From positions 137,123,602 to 137,187,601 of the forward strand of contig NC_086247.1 in NCBI RefSeq assembly GCF_021018805.1: a stretch of DNA of 64,000 bases, given 5' to 3'. Origin of the DNA: Prinia subflava. Lineage: Eukaryota; Chordata; Aves; Passeriformes; Cisticolidae. The translations under genes and the position numbers were made by a program. Positions 38,701 through 50,721 of the stretch are shown piece after piece; the first letter of the stretch is position 1, and the number at the start of each line of letters is the position of its first letter. The notes under the pieces were generated by a model. The model did no database searches. It worked only from the letters and a program-made list of their open reading frames with translations, and was not told the origin of the DNA.

Positions 38701-41286
38701 TAGCTCAGCTAGGGCTGGGAAAGAGGATACAGATGATCTTGTCTAAAAGTGTCTGATGGGAATGTGGTGCAGAAAGGGGCAGAAGGTACCTTGGCAGTTG
38801 GAGCCTGTAGGGCTGGATTATTGCATGGCCAATATTTCACAGGTCATAAGACCAACAGGTGACAGTTCCATAGTGCTGACACACCACCACCCAGTGGTTC
38901 CATGAAATGGGACACTAGTGATAAAGCACTGCAGAGAGAGGTTTTGTCTTGGGGGAGTGGTTACTGTGTAACTCCGCTTCAGCTGGCAAGAAAAGTGAGA
39001 TGAGCATCGGCTGCAGTGGTGAACCACCCTGGTTTTTTGAAATTAGTCAGGCCGTCATGGTTATGTTGGTTGAGCACTTTAAAAAAGTGGAGGATTTACT
39101 TCCTATTGAATTATCCTTTTTTCTTGTGGAAGGTGAGAGTGAAATACCTTTGGACAGACGCACTCACTGTTGGATTTTGCTGCTGGATGTGGTCCACAGT
39201 GATTTCAGTAGTCATTATCTCACATGAAACAAAAGGAGGAAAAACTGTTTTCAAGGCAGATGTTACTGTTGCAGAAATACATCGTCCAGAGTGCTGGTCT
39301 GATACTGCCTTGTTGAATTGTTTGGGTTTTTTACTGCTTTAACTTCACTGACAGGACTTCAGTCTGTTTGCAATACAGGAAAAGGAGTGGTTTGGTCAAG
39401 CTGAAGAGATTTTTACACTGTAGGGGCTTTCTATAACTATTCCAACCATCTGCCCGTCTCTTCCTTAGAAGCGGAATGTTTTAGCACCTGAGATTGTAGG
39501 AACTGAGTCCTACAAAGCTTTGTGAAAAACAGTTTTGGGGCAGAAAACAGAGCTTATGTGTGCTCCCACAGAGTAAGGGCTGAAACACGCAGCACCAGCA
39601 GGTCCTTCTTTGCCTGGTCTGCCTTGGATGGTCAGTGGGCACACGGTGCTGGTGGCTTACAAACTGTGCCTCAGGCCTGGCTGCTGGAGAAAAAGGCAGA
39701 GAAACGAGGATTTTAGGGGCTGGGTACAGAGTGAAAGGCTGGGGGATGTAGGTTAGGGAGGGAAGAAGCTGGGCTTGCTGAAAAATGTCTGCACATACAG
39801 TAGGAGTTCATAAGGAATGAAGTTTCACTAATTAGACCAGTCATGGAAAGATCTGTTTTCCTGTTAGCATGCCTTAACCTAATTAATTAATTTCATGAGT
39901 ATAATTCATGCCTCATGTCTGCTGCAACTTTGCTACTCTGTTTACTTTTTTTAATGGTATACAACAGAACAGTAAACTCCATATAGCATTCTTGCATGAT
40001 GCACATTCAAGATTAAATTGTTATTGTTACAGTTCTTCTAGATTAAATGAGTCACATTCTGTTGCACTGTGGCTTTTTTTCTCAGTAAAACCTACATTAT
40101 TAAAATCCTGTTTAGCTCTTTTGTATCCCTGCCATTCTCAAGCAATAACTAGCCTTAACCACACAGCGTAATGGTTCTGTTGCATATTTCTGAATAAAAT
40201 ATCTACTTTCTTATGTATAAACTACCAAAATGTAGCACAGCTGTTAAAAAGCAGTGCAGAATTAATCTTGATGGAGCATCATGTAGAAGTAGGACTAATT
40301 CTTAAAGCAAAAAAATCAGCAGCATATAATGTATTTAAGATTAATAGGGCACTGAGATCCTGGAAAATATTCTCGTCCATATTCCTATTAATATTTAATT
40401 TATATAAATTGTTGTAGATACAGCTGTACAGTTCCATGGGCTGGTGTTTTAATCACCTTAATGTAGCAAACATTCTGCTTTATCATAGTAAACTAAGTTT
40501 GGCTAGGAAAGGTCAAAGAGAAGATAAAGAAATTATCTGGTGTTTTAATATTCAATTACACTGTTATCACAATTAGAAAAAGAACCAGCAGTGGGTAGGA
40601 AGGCACTTTGTAATGATCCATAGGTATCACAAGACCTCTCAGATGTCTTTTGATGGCATGTAAGAGCACCCTGGCAGATATTGTGAGAAAGGACTGGGTT
40701 TGCACACCAGGTGAACATAATAGCAGAAGGCTTTCAGAGCTGGAACTGGAACCTATCCTTTCCAAGGATATCCAAGTCCAGGACTTCCCTCAGATAGCAA
40801 AACTTTGTGCTGTGAGGCAATACCTTCCAGGTAGGTGTGCATTTGTGCATGCATTTACAATACCAGTAATAACAGCTCTACAGACTGGTTTTTCTCATGT
40901 GGGAAGGATGGAATTGGTCAGTGGAACAAGGTGTCTCTGCTGGGTGGGATTACAGCATAAAAGGGAAACCAGGCATGACACAGCAAAACTTGAGTTATAG
41001 CTATTTGTGGAGGAGCGTGATGAGGGAGGGAGGAATGTGACTGATCACAGTGGAAGCAGAGATTTGCAGATCACATACACTGATTGTCAGTGAAGAATCA
41101 TGACTGGAGAGGAAGCTTCTGGTGGGCTACTGTGAAGAATGAGGAGTAAGCCTGATACTATTTAGCATTTTCAGTCGCAATGAACAACCAAGAACAAAAT
41201 TATTACTCACAAAATTTGTGGATAACAAAGCTTAGAGAAATAGTAAATTCTGTTTCAGAAGGTCTAGTAATGAAAAGTATTCTTTA

Positions 41287-42290
41287 CTAGAATCATAGAA
41301 TATCTTGTGTTGGAAAAGATGCATAAGATTTATCAAAGTCCAACTCCTACCCTGCACAGGACAGCACCAGGAATGCCACCATGAGCCTATGAGCCTGACA
41401 GCATTGCCCAAACTTGGTGCCATGGCCTGAGGAGCCTGTTCCATTGACCAATCACCCTCTGGGTGAAGAAAGTTTTCCTAATATCCAATCTAAACCTCCC
41501 TGACACAAACCCAGGCTGTTCCCTTGTGTCCTGCCTCTGGTTACCACAGAGAAGAGATCAGTGCCTGCCCCTCTTCTTCGCCTCACAGGGAAGTTGTAAC
41601 TGCAGTGAGGTCTCTGCTCAGTCTCAGACCCGTGAGCCAGTTCTTCACCCATCCCATGATGTGTTTATCCACTGTGAGCTGGACATCTTGTGCAGAAGGA
41701 CTCTGTGAGAGACAGCGTTGAAATCTTTGCTGAAGTCCAGAAAGATTATATCAACTGGCTTTCTTTGATCAGCTAGGTGAGATACCTTGTCATAAAAGGA
41801 AATTGAGTTTGACAAGCAGGATTTTCCCCTCATGGAGTCATGTTGGCTGTGACCACGACTGTGTTGTCCTTTAGGTGTCTTTCAATAACGCCCAGAATAA
41901 TCTTCTCCTGAATTCTGCCAGTCATTGAAGAGACACTAAAAGGCCAGTAGTTTCTAGGGTCATCCTTTTTGGGACATTGGGACAACATTAGCTGTCTTCC
42001 AATCAACAGGGACCTCCCCAGATTCCCAAGACTGTTCAAAAAGCATTACAATAGGCCTTGGAATGAACTATCCAGCACTTTGAGTGTTCTTGGATGAATC
42101 CCATCAGATAGACTTGGAAGGATCCAGCTGGAGCAGCAGATCCTGTAGTAGTTGAGGGTCAACTGGGAGTTTTTTATTCTCACAGCCACGGTTCTCCAGC
42201 TCAGGGCACTGGAACCTCTTAGCCCATCATCAGTGTTGCAGACAGAAGCAATGAAAGCACCAAACATCTCTACCATGTCCATGTTGTTAT
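41287..42290 (-). mobile_element. CR1 LINE copy, antisense, with decayed reverse-transcriptase ORF
   Basis: The copy begins at its 3' end with aatcatagaatatc (41290), typical for an antisense CR1. The - strand at 41645-41833 still encodes the phrases GKSCLSN and DIIFLDFSKDFNAVSHRVLL, with a motif (FLDFSKDFNAVSH) of the CR1 RT palm. The - strand at 41830-42039 encodes NLGRSLLIG and DPRNYWPFSVSSMTGRIQEK, the RT fingers. The frames are broken, and the part between the 3' end and the RT is shorter than expected, so there are internal deletions. It is not mobile. Confidence 0.85.
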
Positions 42291-45200
42291 TTTCTTAGTC
42301 AAAGAGATGCATTTGAGTGCAGCCAAAAGGCAAATTATAACTAGGGACTATTTAAGGACTAAAAGTTACAGAGAGTAGGAGGTTAATCAGTAGGGAATTG
42401 ACAGGAGATAATGTCTCGGAAACTCATATGAGTGCAGTATGTCCTATTCTTGAGATGCATTTTTAAAGAAAGGATACAATAGGTGGTTGTGGTTCAGAAA
42501 GTGTTTGAGGACTGGGAAAATGCTTGATACTGTGGAAGCTAATCTAGTTTTTAGATCCACAAGAAGACTGAGAGATGACTCCTTCTGTGGTGTGTAAGCA
42601 AGCAGGGAGAGGAAAAGTAGTCACAAAAGACTCTTTATTCTATTGGACTGAGGTTTAATAAGATCTGGCAGCTGGAAGCCAGAAACAGAGAAATTCAAAT
42701 GAGCAATCTGGCATACATTTTTCTCAGAAGGGTGCTTAGCTATTAAAAAATCCAAATAGATTGGAGGAGCAATGAGAATTTTTTGTGCTGCTTTCAGTTC
42801 AAGACTGATTCCTCTTTTGGAAGATTTTGTACTTTGGTACTACTACAAATTGCAGAAGTTTCAATAGAAAAATGTAATGGCCTGTGTTGCACAACTGATC
42901 AAGCTCTATAATTTAGTGGTTAGACCAATATTTGGGCTTTATTTTACAAACGTGCAATAAAAATTATATTTAAACATTCCTTCTAGTATAGATCTATTAA
43001 GATATTAAGTATATTTATAGACTGAAATGACATATAGTGGTACTATTTGTTGGAGTGTACCAGCTGCTTTGACATTCGTTATTCCTGATCACTTACTCTA
43101 ATGTAGATCTCAAGTACTGTGGAAACCAGTCCCCGGACCAAATATTCTTACATATTAGTTGCTCTTTTCTGGATTTCTATGAAGGCAAAAAATTGCCATT
43201 ATGTTTTTGAAGAATTAAGTGTCTGATCAGTGGTAACCAGCCACTGGTGTTGCTCTGCTGTAACATACACAGGGGTAAAGCTCATCCAGCATTGTACCGC
43301 TCTGCACATTGGTGAGTTATCCTCACAGATGCTTTTCTGAAAGAGGAAGGAGATGTTCTAAGAATTTTACATGCAATATATTGGATCCATGAACTGGGCT
43401 GGAAAGACCAAGATAATACTGACTTGACTGCTTGAAGCTTGGGAATACATACACAGTAGGTCCTGTAGAAAGTTTCAGTATTAATTCAGTTGTAAGTATT
43501 AAGTTATTCGTTTTAGAAATAATCTGTAACATTTTCACTTAATATTCACTACCAAAGAAAATTGTATTAAAAATTAAAACTGTTTTTCTGCTCTGAAGTA
43601 TTACAGCACAGGACAAGTTTTGTATGTTCTTGAGCCCTACCTCCTTTGTGTGCACACTGTGAGCCTCTGTTCATACTTGCATTTACTGTATATGGTTCAG
43701 GCTGGAGCCTGTTTCTGGTAAATCTAAAAATCCTAGCTGTTAATAATCGGTGTAAAATTTTGAGTGCCTATTTGCAATGTGTGCTTTGGGTTAGCTGGGA
43801 GTTCTAAAGCTGAGCTCCATTGCTCAGGGGTCTCTGAGTCTCCTCCCAGCCCTCAGCAGTGCTGCGCTCCAGCGGTCCAGAGCAGCACAGCTGTCCTGGA
43901 GGAGCCGTGTTCTGCTCCTGGCCTCTGCTACAGCAGCAGCTGTTCTTCTTCTGAGATCTGGAGCAAAAAAGCCCTTCTCCCCCTTGCTGGCATATTGTGG
44001 AGATGCCACCTGTTCCTCCCAGGTGTGCCTAGGGAGGAACATTGAGTGCAGGGCTACTGGTGGGGAGGCTCTTGCTCATGGCAGGCTGAGCCTCAAGCAC
44101 TGGCTTGCACAGAGTTGTTGAGAAGTGACAGCCACTCCTGTGACCACAAATCTTACTAAGCTTTTTGTTTCTCCTTCTCTGTCTTTTTATACAAACATTA
44201 AGCCTCTCTAACTGGTATCAGTCCTCACCAGTGCATGTATTCTTATTTTCACCATTCTATTCTAAAAAATGTCAGGCATTGGCATCCAGGGATTCACTGG
44301 TTCTACCTTGTTGCTGTATGTGGATCAAAGGCTTTGTCACAGATGTTTTTCAGCATTTCTTTGGTGTTATTTTCAACTGTTCACTTGTCAATAATGCAAA
44401 TAGGCATTACATGTCTGAAATCATACTTCAGTTCAAACTACATAAATTCATAGCCTCTAAACAAAGAGGAATGTCAGAAGGTACTGTGATGATTTCACCA
44501 GGGCTAGTGACAAGAAAGTTGATATGTATAAGCATGTATTCTACCATTGTCTTACTGAATCAAGGCTAAAAATCTATGAACTGTTTATTCCAGATGTTGC
44601 AATCAAATTTGTGAGCACATTTTTGCAGATCTTCTGTTCTTCTCCTTGACTTGCTTCTAGTTTTTGCATGTGACAAACTTTTAGAACCTTTTTCATGCTA
44701 CTATTTTGTAAAGATATGTATTAAAACTTAATATTTAAAATTATTTTTCTTAAACCATGTATTTTGTAGCTTCCCTATGGTTTCCTTCAGTCTGTAAATG
44801 ACCATCATGTATTCCTGAGCTATTTCTATAACACCTTAGAAATCATTCTCTTGTTGGCTTTGAATGAAACTCCATACAGTGCTCAGAGGCTTGAAACTGA
44901 TGGAAGAGCTGGAATTACACTGTCCCAGCCATCTCTTAGTAAAAGCCTTAATTGCTTTATGCAGGATCTTGCCTCAGCAATAAGTCTGCCTTCTATCTTA
45001 GACTGGACAAGCTTTTTTTTTCTTTTAAATCGGATTAACATAATCCAGCTCTGGACTTCGCTCCTCTGCACTTTTTCAAATGCTTTGGAGAATGTGGCTG
45101 CAATGACAAAATCTCAGTTCTAATTTTCTATTCAATTTGCAAATGATACTTTGCTAGTTGAGCAAAAGGCCTGTGGGATCCCTGGAGGGGGATTGTCGAA

Positions 45201-46056
45201 CTTGGGCTAAAGTAGCAATCGATGGCTTCTGGTGAGTGTCAGCTGCCATTGGCCTGTGAGGAGCAAAAGCCCATTTGTGTTGATTGGTAAACCATGACAC
45301 TGCTGTACCCAGGAAAAAAGAGGCATTGACTGGTTTGTCATGTGTGAATGTATGAAAATGTAGGGGTTTGCAAGAACATACATGAAGTAATGTTCAGTTT
45401 TGTCTCTGGCTCAGTCTCTTGTAATGAAATTTTGTCAGTGAGTATCCCCAGAAATACTGGCTGGTGCTCAGTTTGTTTGGTTCCTAAGATGTTGCCTTAT
45501 GTCTGAAAGCCCAATCAACAAACTGTTTTTTGCATTCTTTATTGGGATTTGCACTCACGTGTGCTGCACAGCTGCACCATCAGGACCACAGATGTGAGCA
45601 AACACAAAATCCGTGTTGACCATTCTGTGTGTTTTCATGCTCTTTTTAATTTGGGTAGCAAACATGGTGGTGATGCCCACTGCTTATTTATACTTGTCTC
45701 TGAACTTTGTTTCTGTGCTTGCTGTTTCTCTCATGTGGCATTCTGGTATTTGTTTATCTTTGCTCAGATCTTTTAAGTCTCATCAGAGTTTCTCTGGATC
45801 TTGGACAACTATTAAACTGTCCTGGAGTTCTTCCTGAATAGTTTTTGTGCTAACAAATGGCTTTGTGTTTCTGGCTAAAACTTTCAGTATGCCAAAGGTA
45901 AACTGTCTTTCTCAAAGGAGAATGTGAGTATGTACCATGCGTAGAAGCATGGGGCAGGACTACCGAAGCAAATGCTATTACTTGATTTTTTTCCACAAGA
46001 TACAACGTCATGTGGATATCTAAAAGCTGTAGAAACCTGCAGCAATGTGCCAAACA

Positions 46057-46306
46057 CAGAATCATAGAATCATTTTTGTTGAAAAATACCTGTAAGATCA
46101 TTGAGACCAACCATAAACTTGACACTGACAGGCTCACCACTGAACTATGTTCCTGCATGCCACACTTACACATCTTTTAAATACCTCCAGGGTTGGTGAC
46201 TCAACCGCTTCCCTGGGCAGCCTGTTCCAATGCCTGACAATTTTTTCCAGAAAGAAATTTTTCCTGATATTCAATCTAAACCTCCCTTGGCACAATTTGA
46301 GGCCAA
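46057..46306 (-). mobile_element. CR1 LINE 3' fragment, antisense
   Basis: The + strand reads acagaatcatagaatcat, then taaatacctccagggttggt, gcagcctgttccaatgcctg and aatctaaacctcccttggca. This is the reverse complement of a CR1 3' region. It is truncated after about 250 bp. It is diverged and carries no functional frame. Confidence 0.85.
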
Positions 46307-46870
46307 ACTGAAAAAAACCCTAACTTTTAATAAATAACTGAGGTGTGCATCTCACTAACACAGGGATGGTGCTTCTAGTCCTGATACTTGTGTGCTTTTT
46401 TGCTAGTGCAGCATTTCTGTGCCATACCCATAATGTCTCTTGAAGGTGAGACTATGCACAGTTACCTTAGCATTGGCCTAGTCCATGTCCTCCAGGTTTT
46501 CCCTGGTTAGGGCACCCAAATATTTCTTTCAAATTTGAATTTGTATTTAGCCTTACAGAGGCAGAGTTGTATATTTAGCTGTTTTTATTTCCCTTCTGAA
46601 GAACCAGAACTACCTACTTCCTTGCTTGTTTGTTGAAGCACCAAGTAACTCTCTCCATTTAAGCTGTTGCCCTGTGGCAAGCAGCATAAATCACCATAAA
46701 ACTGTAGATCATTTGAACTCTTATGAATGTGCTGTGTTCTGCCAGGATGTTCTTCAGTTGTTTGTTCCTTGCCTCTCCAAAGCTGAATAAGACCGAGAAT
46801 GAGGCATGCTATTATCCTGTTATTTCATACATGTTTTTGTTGGTAAAAGCTATAAAATGAGTCATTTCCA

Positions 46871-46913
46871 ATTATCTATTATCTATATGTATATGTATTA
46901 TATATATGTATAT
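46871..46913. repeat. AT-rich tetranucleotide/dinucleotide repeat
   Basis: Units of tatc, tatg and ta run together in this stretch (for example tatatatgtatat). It is simple-sequence DNA in the intron. Confidence 0.7.
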
Positions 46914-49821
46914 TTAACTTGCCAACTTACAGGATGTTTGATCGCTCATTAACTCTGAAACTACACTTATTTTACATTAGCTGTGCATTTACTTTGAGCA
47001 CTAGTCATTATTTCAGCTGCCATTTTGACTCATGAGCCCTAGATCACCCTAAGCTTAATCTTACGATATTTGTGGGTTCATTCAGAACTTCTGTGGAGCC
47101 AACAGCATTGCTGGTTTAGTCCTGTGCAGAGTGTAAGGCAAGGCAGGCTTGCATCACTCTTCAGTCTTTCATCAAACAGGCATAGCTCTAGGTAAGGCAT
47201 CTTTTTCTTGAAAGACTGTGACTGGTGTTTGAATATTGATGTCTTGTCTAGCACCATCAGATGCAGTACAGTGTTTATTGTAGATGTTTTCACATGCCTT
47301 TTTGCCCCACAGATCTTCTGATCCCAAGTTCTGTTTGGGTAATTTAATTGCTAGACAAATTCTAGTGGCTGTTTGAGGGGCTAATTCTGGGATCCCAGTA
47401 ATTCCTTTCTGAGTTTTTTCAATTGGATGTCAGTCACAACCAGGTCTGTTGCTCAGTTTCTCCACCTCAAATGACAAGACCATAGGTATGTTACAAACTC
47501 TCTTGTTCCCTCCTTCTTTGGGCTGTCTGTTTGAAATACCCCTCCTATGAAGTCCTGCACTGTGGAATGTCAGTGCAGGAGTTCCAGAGCTCGCTGCCAC
47601 TGTCTGTGCCTGCTGCCCATGTCTCAGTGCTCCTGGCTCCATGTGCGCAGCTTGCCTGGGTTTAATTCCAGGCACTGTGAAGAACTTAACCTGCTGCTTG
47701 AGCTGAGAAAGGTGGATCAACCACTGATAACTGAGAGTTGTCTGTGTTCCATTTGTTTTCCTTCTGTAGTGTTCAGAAATCGTGCAGGGCCAGTCTGCTT
47801 TGCCCAGTGGGCACAATCCAGTTGTGTGGCAAGGAGGGGCACAGCCACCAGCTGCAGTAGCTCTGTGCCACACCTCCTAAAGATGTAGATCCCCTCAGCT
47901 GACTAGCACCTTCTGGAACAGTCACAGAGCGGCCAGAATGTCCTGTCTGTGACATCTGCAGTCCAGCCAGAGTGCACTGGCCTTCTGAACCAAAACCAAA
48001 CAAAAACTCAACACAAAGCCCTTGAGACTTCAGCTGTGAGGCTTTTTTTGTAAGAAAAAAGGTGATCTTTATAAATCAAGTGAGTGAACTTGGTTTTCTG
48101 CACCTTTTTACCAGAAGCATAGTGGCTGTAGTAAAGCCACTGACAAAGGTCATTCTGCAAACCCGAACAATACTACTTATCCCAAGTCCCAGAAGGGTTT
48201 CCTGGGTGGGCTCAGCATTTTCTGGAATAAACACGACTGTCAAGAACAGCAAAACTGAGTACCCTGAAAGATGCTGGAGATCAAAACCAGTGAGCCAGGT
48301 TTTGTAGCTGTCTCCTCAGAATGCAGCGAGCATTGAAGCTTAGCTGCTCCCTGGGCTTGCAGCCCCAGCAGGCTCGGCTGTATGGAGAGCTGGCAGCACG
48401 CCCTGCCCTGGGCAGCCTCGGGTCTGTCATCAGGCATCCTTACCATGAAAAGTTAGATTCATCCAATGTCATTTGCAAGACTTATCAGATAGAATACAGA
48501 AACCAAATGATGTATCAAGACTGTCTTCAGTGAAAACAAAGTGTGTGTGCTATTTTGTCTCCATGCTCAGTTAGACCAGGCTTATTTGTTTTATTTTCAT
48601 CTTCATGGCACATGAAACACCACATTTAAGCTGTTTGTTATATTCCAGAGTCCATATCTGGGTTTTGTGTAATTAGCTCCTGTTGCATGGATGTCACCAA
48701 ATCTGAATTGGAGTCAATGTCTGACTATTAATTAAAAAGGAGTCTTAGTAATTCTCCCTTTTTTCACCCTGTTTTCTTCCTTGGGTTATTTGTTGTTAAG
48801 CAAGGTCATTGCCACTGCATTTCTTAGCACTATTTGATGTCTCTCTAATTGCAGTATTTCTTTTTAAACAACTACTCTCTAAAAAACAGCATGGCTATCA
48901 ACACTTCTAATGTGTGTATGTGACCACAAAGGAAAGATGGGACTCTGCCCTTAGTTTATCTTTGCAGATATTATGGAGCTTCAAGCTTATTGCATTTTAC
49001 TCCCATTCTGTTCAGTCCATGTTGCTGGCAATAGGGTCTCATTTCTCTGTGTAGGTAGATTGCCTGTGTCTGTATTTTTAACATCTTTTACATTTGATTT
49101 CAGTGAGAATACAGGAGAGTTTTATCTATCTCATAGCAATCAACTGTTGCTCTTTTGTCCTGAAAATTGTGGCATTTAGATTAGCTCTCCTGTGTCTCAT
49201 TAAATGGGAACATTATTCTTGTTTTACTTGACAACTAAACCTTCAACGGCAATTTAAATTATAATTTCTTTCATTATTTTATGGTGAAAACAGGAAACAA
49301 CAGTTTGTGGAATTCAGTGTGTCAGATGATGCTATTTCTTCCTCTGTGAGACAAAACACTGAAGATAAGAGTTAGTATTTCTGGCAGCTGGCTTTTTTAA
49401 CTTGAGTATTTTATTGCAGAATTACAACAAGAACGTTTCATTTATTTACTGAAGTTGTATGTTGCAGTGATGTATATAACAATGCAGAGGAGTCTGAGTA
49501 ATTGCACTGCCCTCTTCTTTAGAATGGATGACAGTACTAGTTAGTAATAAAGTTGAAAAATAAAAGTTAAAATGTGTACTTTAGTGGGCCCCTGAGAGCA
49601 TAATTTGTGATACCTTTTAGAATATTCAGTCAAATCTCAGAAGATCATAGAGCAAGTTAAACAAAAGATCTTCTATTCCTAACTGAGCTTTTAATATTAA
49701 TACGGTTCTAAAGCATATTAAATCTTAAGATTTAACATCTGATTTAAAAGCTTGTTACAGAAAGCATACCAAGAAAATATAATATCTTCCATCTATACAT
49801 CTATATATCAACTGCACAAAG

Positions 49822-49847
49822 ATTACAGAGTCACAGAAAAGCTGGGG
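49822..49847 (-). mobile_element. CR1 LINE 3' tip, left part of the copy split by the provirus
   Basis: The + strand acagagtcacagaaaagctggg is the antisense 3' tip of a CR1. Its continuation, ttgggaaggacttctggaga, lies at 59329 on the far side of the provirus. Removing the provirus and one copy of the 6-bp duplication would give an uninterrupted CR1. The CR1 is therefore older than the retrovirus. Confidence 0.8.
49842..49847. repeat. Target-site duplication, left copy (ctgggg)
   Basis: These six bases directly abut the TG end of the LTR at 49848 and are repeated exactly at 59323-59328. A 6-bp duplication is what alpha- and betaretroviral integrases leave; gammaretroviruses leave 4 bp. It shows that the two LTRs belong to one integration and have not recombined with another locus. 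Confidence 0.93.
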
Positions 49848-50685
49848 TGTCGCGGTGCCGCTACTAAGCCCCTTGGCTTCACCCCGAGCCAGCCCAGGCA
49901 CCGGAGCAAGCGGAATCCGAGCTGCCCCTCAGCGGAACGAAGGGGTCAGCCCTGTGGGTTCTTGTCCCTGGGAGAGGCCGGAACGGCAGTAGGATAACTG
50001 AAGCGACGCGCTAAGAGCGAGAAAGGAGGATCCAGCCAGCCAGACAGAGGAACCACAACTTTAATCCAACATAGCACTGTCCAGACCGAAGTGGAACCAG
50101 GCTGAACTGGAACTGGATACCGAACAAAGAAATGCACCAGCTTATATGCTTTCGGGGTAGGGGAGGAGAAATGGGAGTCCCTCTTTGCGGCAACCAATGG
50201 AACCTTGACACTTGGGAGATAAGGGGAAGGGTTGCAAGCCTTGAACCAATTAGGGGATAGGGGAGGGATAACACAGTGGCGGGAAGAGGGGAAAAGGTAA
50301 CATGTGACCAAGGGGAACTTATGAATTTCAATTAAGGGGGGGGTGTACAGAACATACAGCATTGTACAGAACATACAATATAGGACCCACCAGCCTTTCA
50401 TCTTTTCCACATATCTAAATCCTTCCTACTTGGTAAACCACCCATATATCTTTCAACTTCTCTCTGCCTCAAAACCCTCTTTCCTATATCCTTCTTTCAG
50501 CACCCTCTCCTTCTTCCTTAAGTCTCTCTCTTTAAATCCTCTCCCTCGTCTGTCCTTCTTTTCCTTGTCACAGTCCTTCACAGCACCTGCTTGTTTCTGC
50601 TTACACTGTCCCAACTTTCTTTGTGGAGTCCAACTGAGGTTTAACATACTGAAATGGGGAAAGTCCAACCATCCACACCACCACA
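49848..50685 (-). repeat. 3' LTR of the provirus (838 bp)
   Basis: This is the same 838 bp as the LTR at 58485-59322. On the - strand it starts TGTGGTGGTG after the polypurine tract and ends GGTGCCGCGACA. The TATA-like ATATAAG lies at 50141-50147 and an ATTAAA polyadenylation signal at 50060-50065, followed by a GT-rich stretch (GTTGTGG). This suggests a U3 of about 570 bp, an R of roughly 60-75 bp and a U5 of roughly 190 bp. Inverted CCAAT motifs occur near 50193 and 50235. A 19-bp tandem repeat lies at 50344-50380. Confidence 0.95.
50344..50380 (-). promoter_or_regulatory. Tandem 19-bp repeat in U3 with two TGTTCT half-sites
   Basis: The + strand tgtacagaacatacagcat is followed at once by a second tgtacagaacataca. 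On the - strand this gives two TGTTCT hexamers (50349-50354 and 50368-50373), about 200 bp upstream of the TATA-like box. TGTTCT is the half-site bound by glucocorticoid, progesterone and androgen receptors, and mouse mammary tumour virus uses clustered half-sites of this kind. Neither unit forms a full palindromic element, so hormone response is only a possibility. The same repeat is in the 5' LTR at 58981-59017. Confidence 0.45.
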
Positions 50686-50702
50686 TCTCCCCCTTTTCTT
50701 TT
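50686..50702 (-). promoter_or_regulatory. Polypurine tract (plus-strand primer site)
   Basis: On the - strand this reads AAAAGAAAAGGGGGAGA, 17 purines directly abutting the TG start of the 3' LTR. This is the RNase H-resistant primer for plus-strand DNA synthesis. Its intact state and exact position fit a functional element. Confidence 0.93.
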
Positions 50703-50721
50703 ATTTTTGACCCTGTGAGTT

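Noticed and set aside
47430..47888. Overlapping frames of 147 aa (-) and 113 aa (+)
   Set aside because: The region is somewhat GC-rich, but neither frame shows a known motif and both strands are equally open. No retroviral or host protein was recognised.
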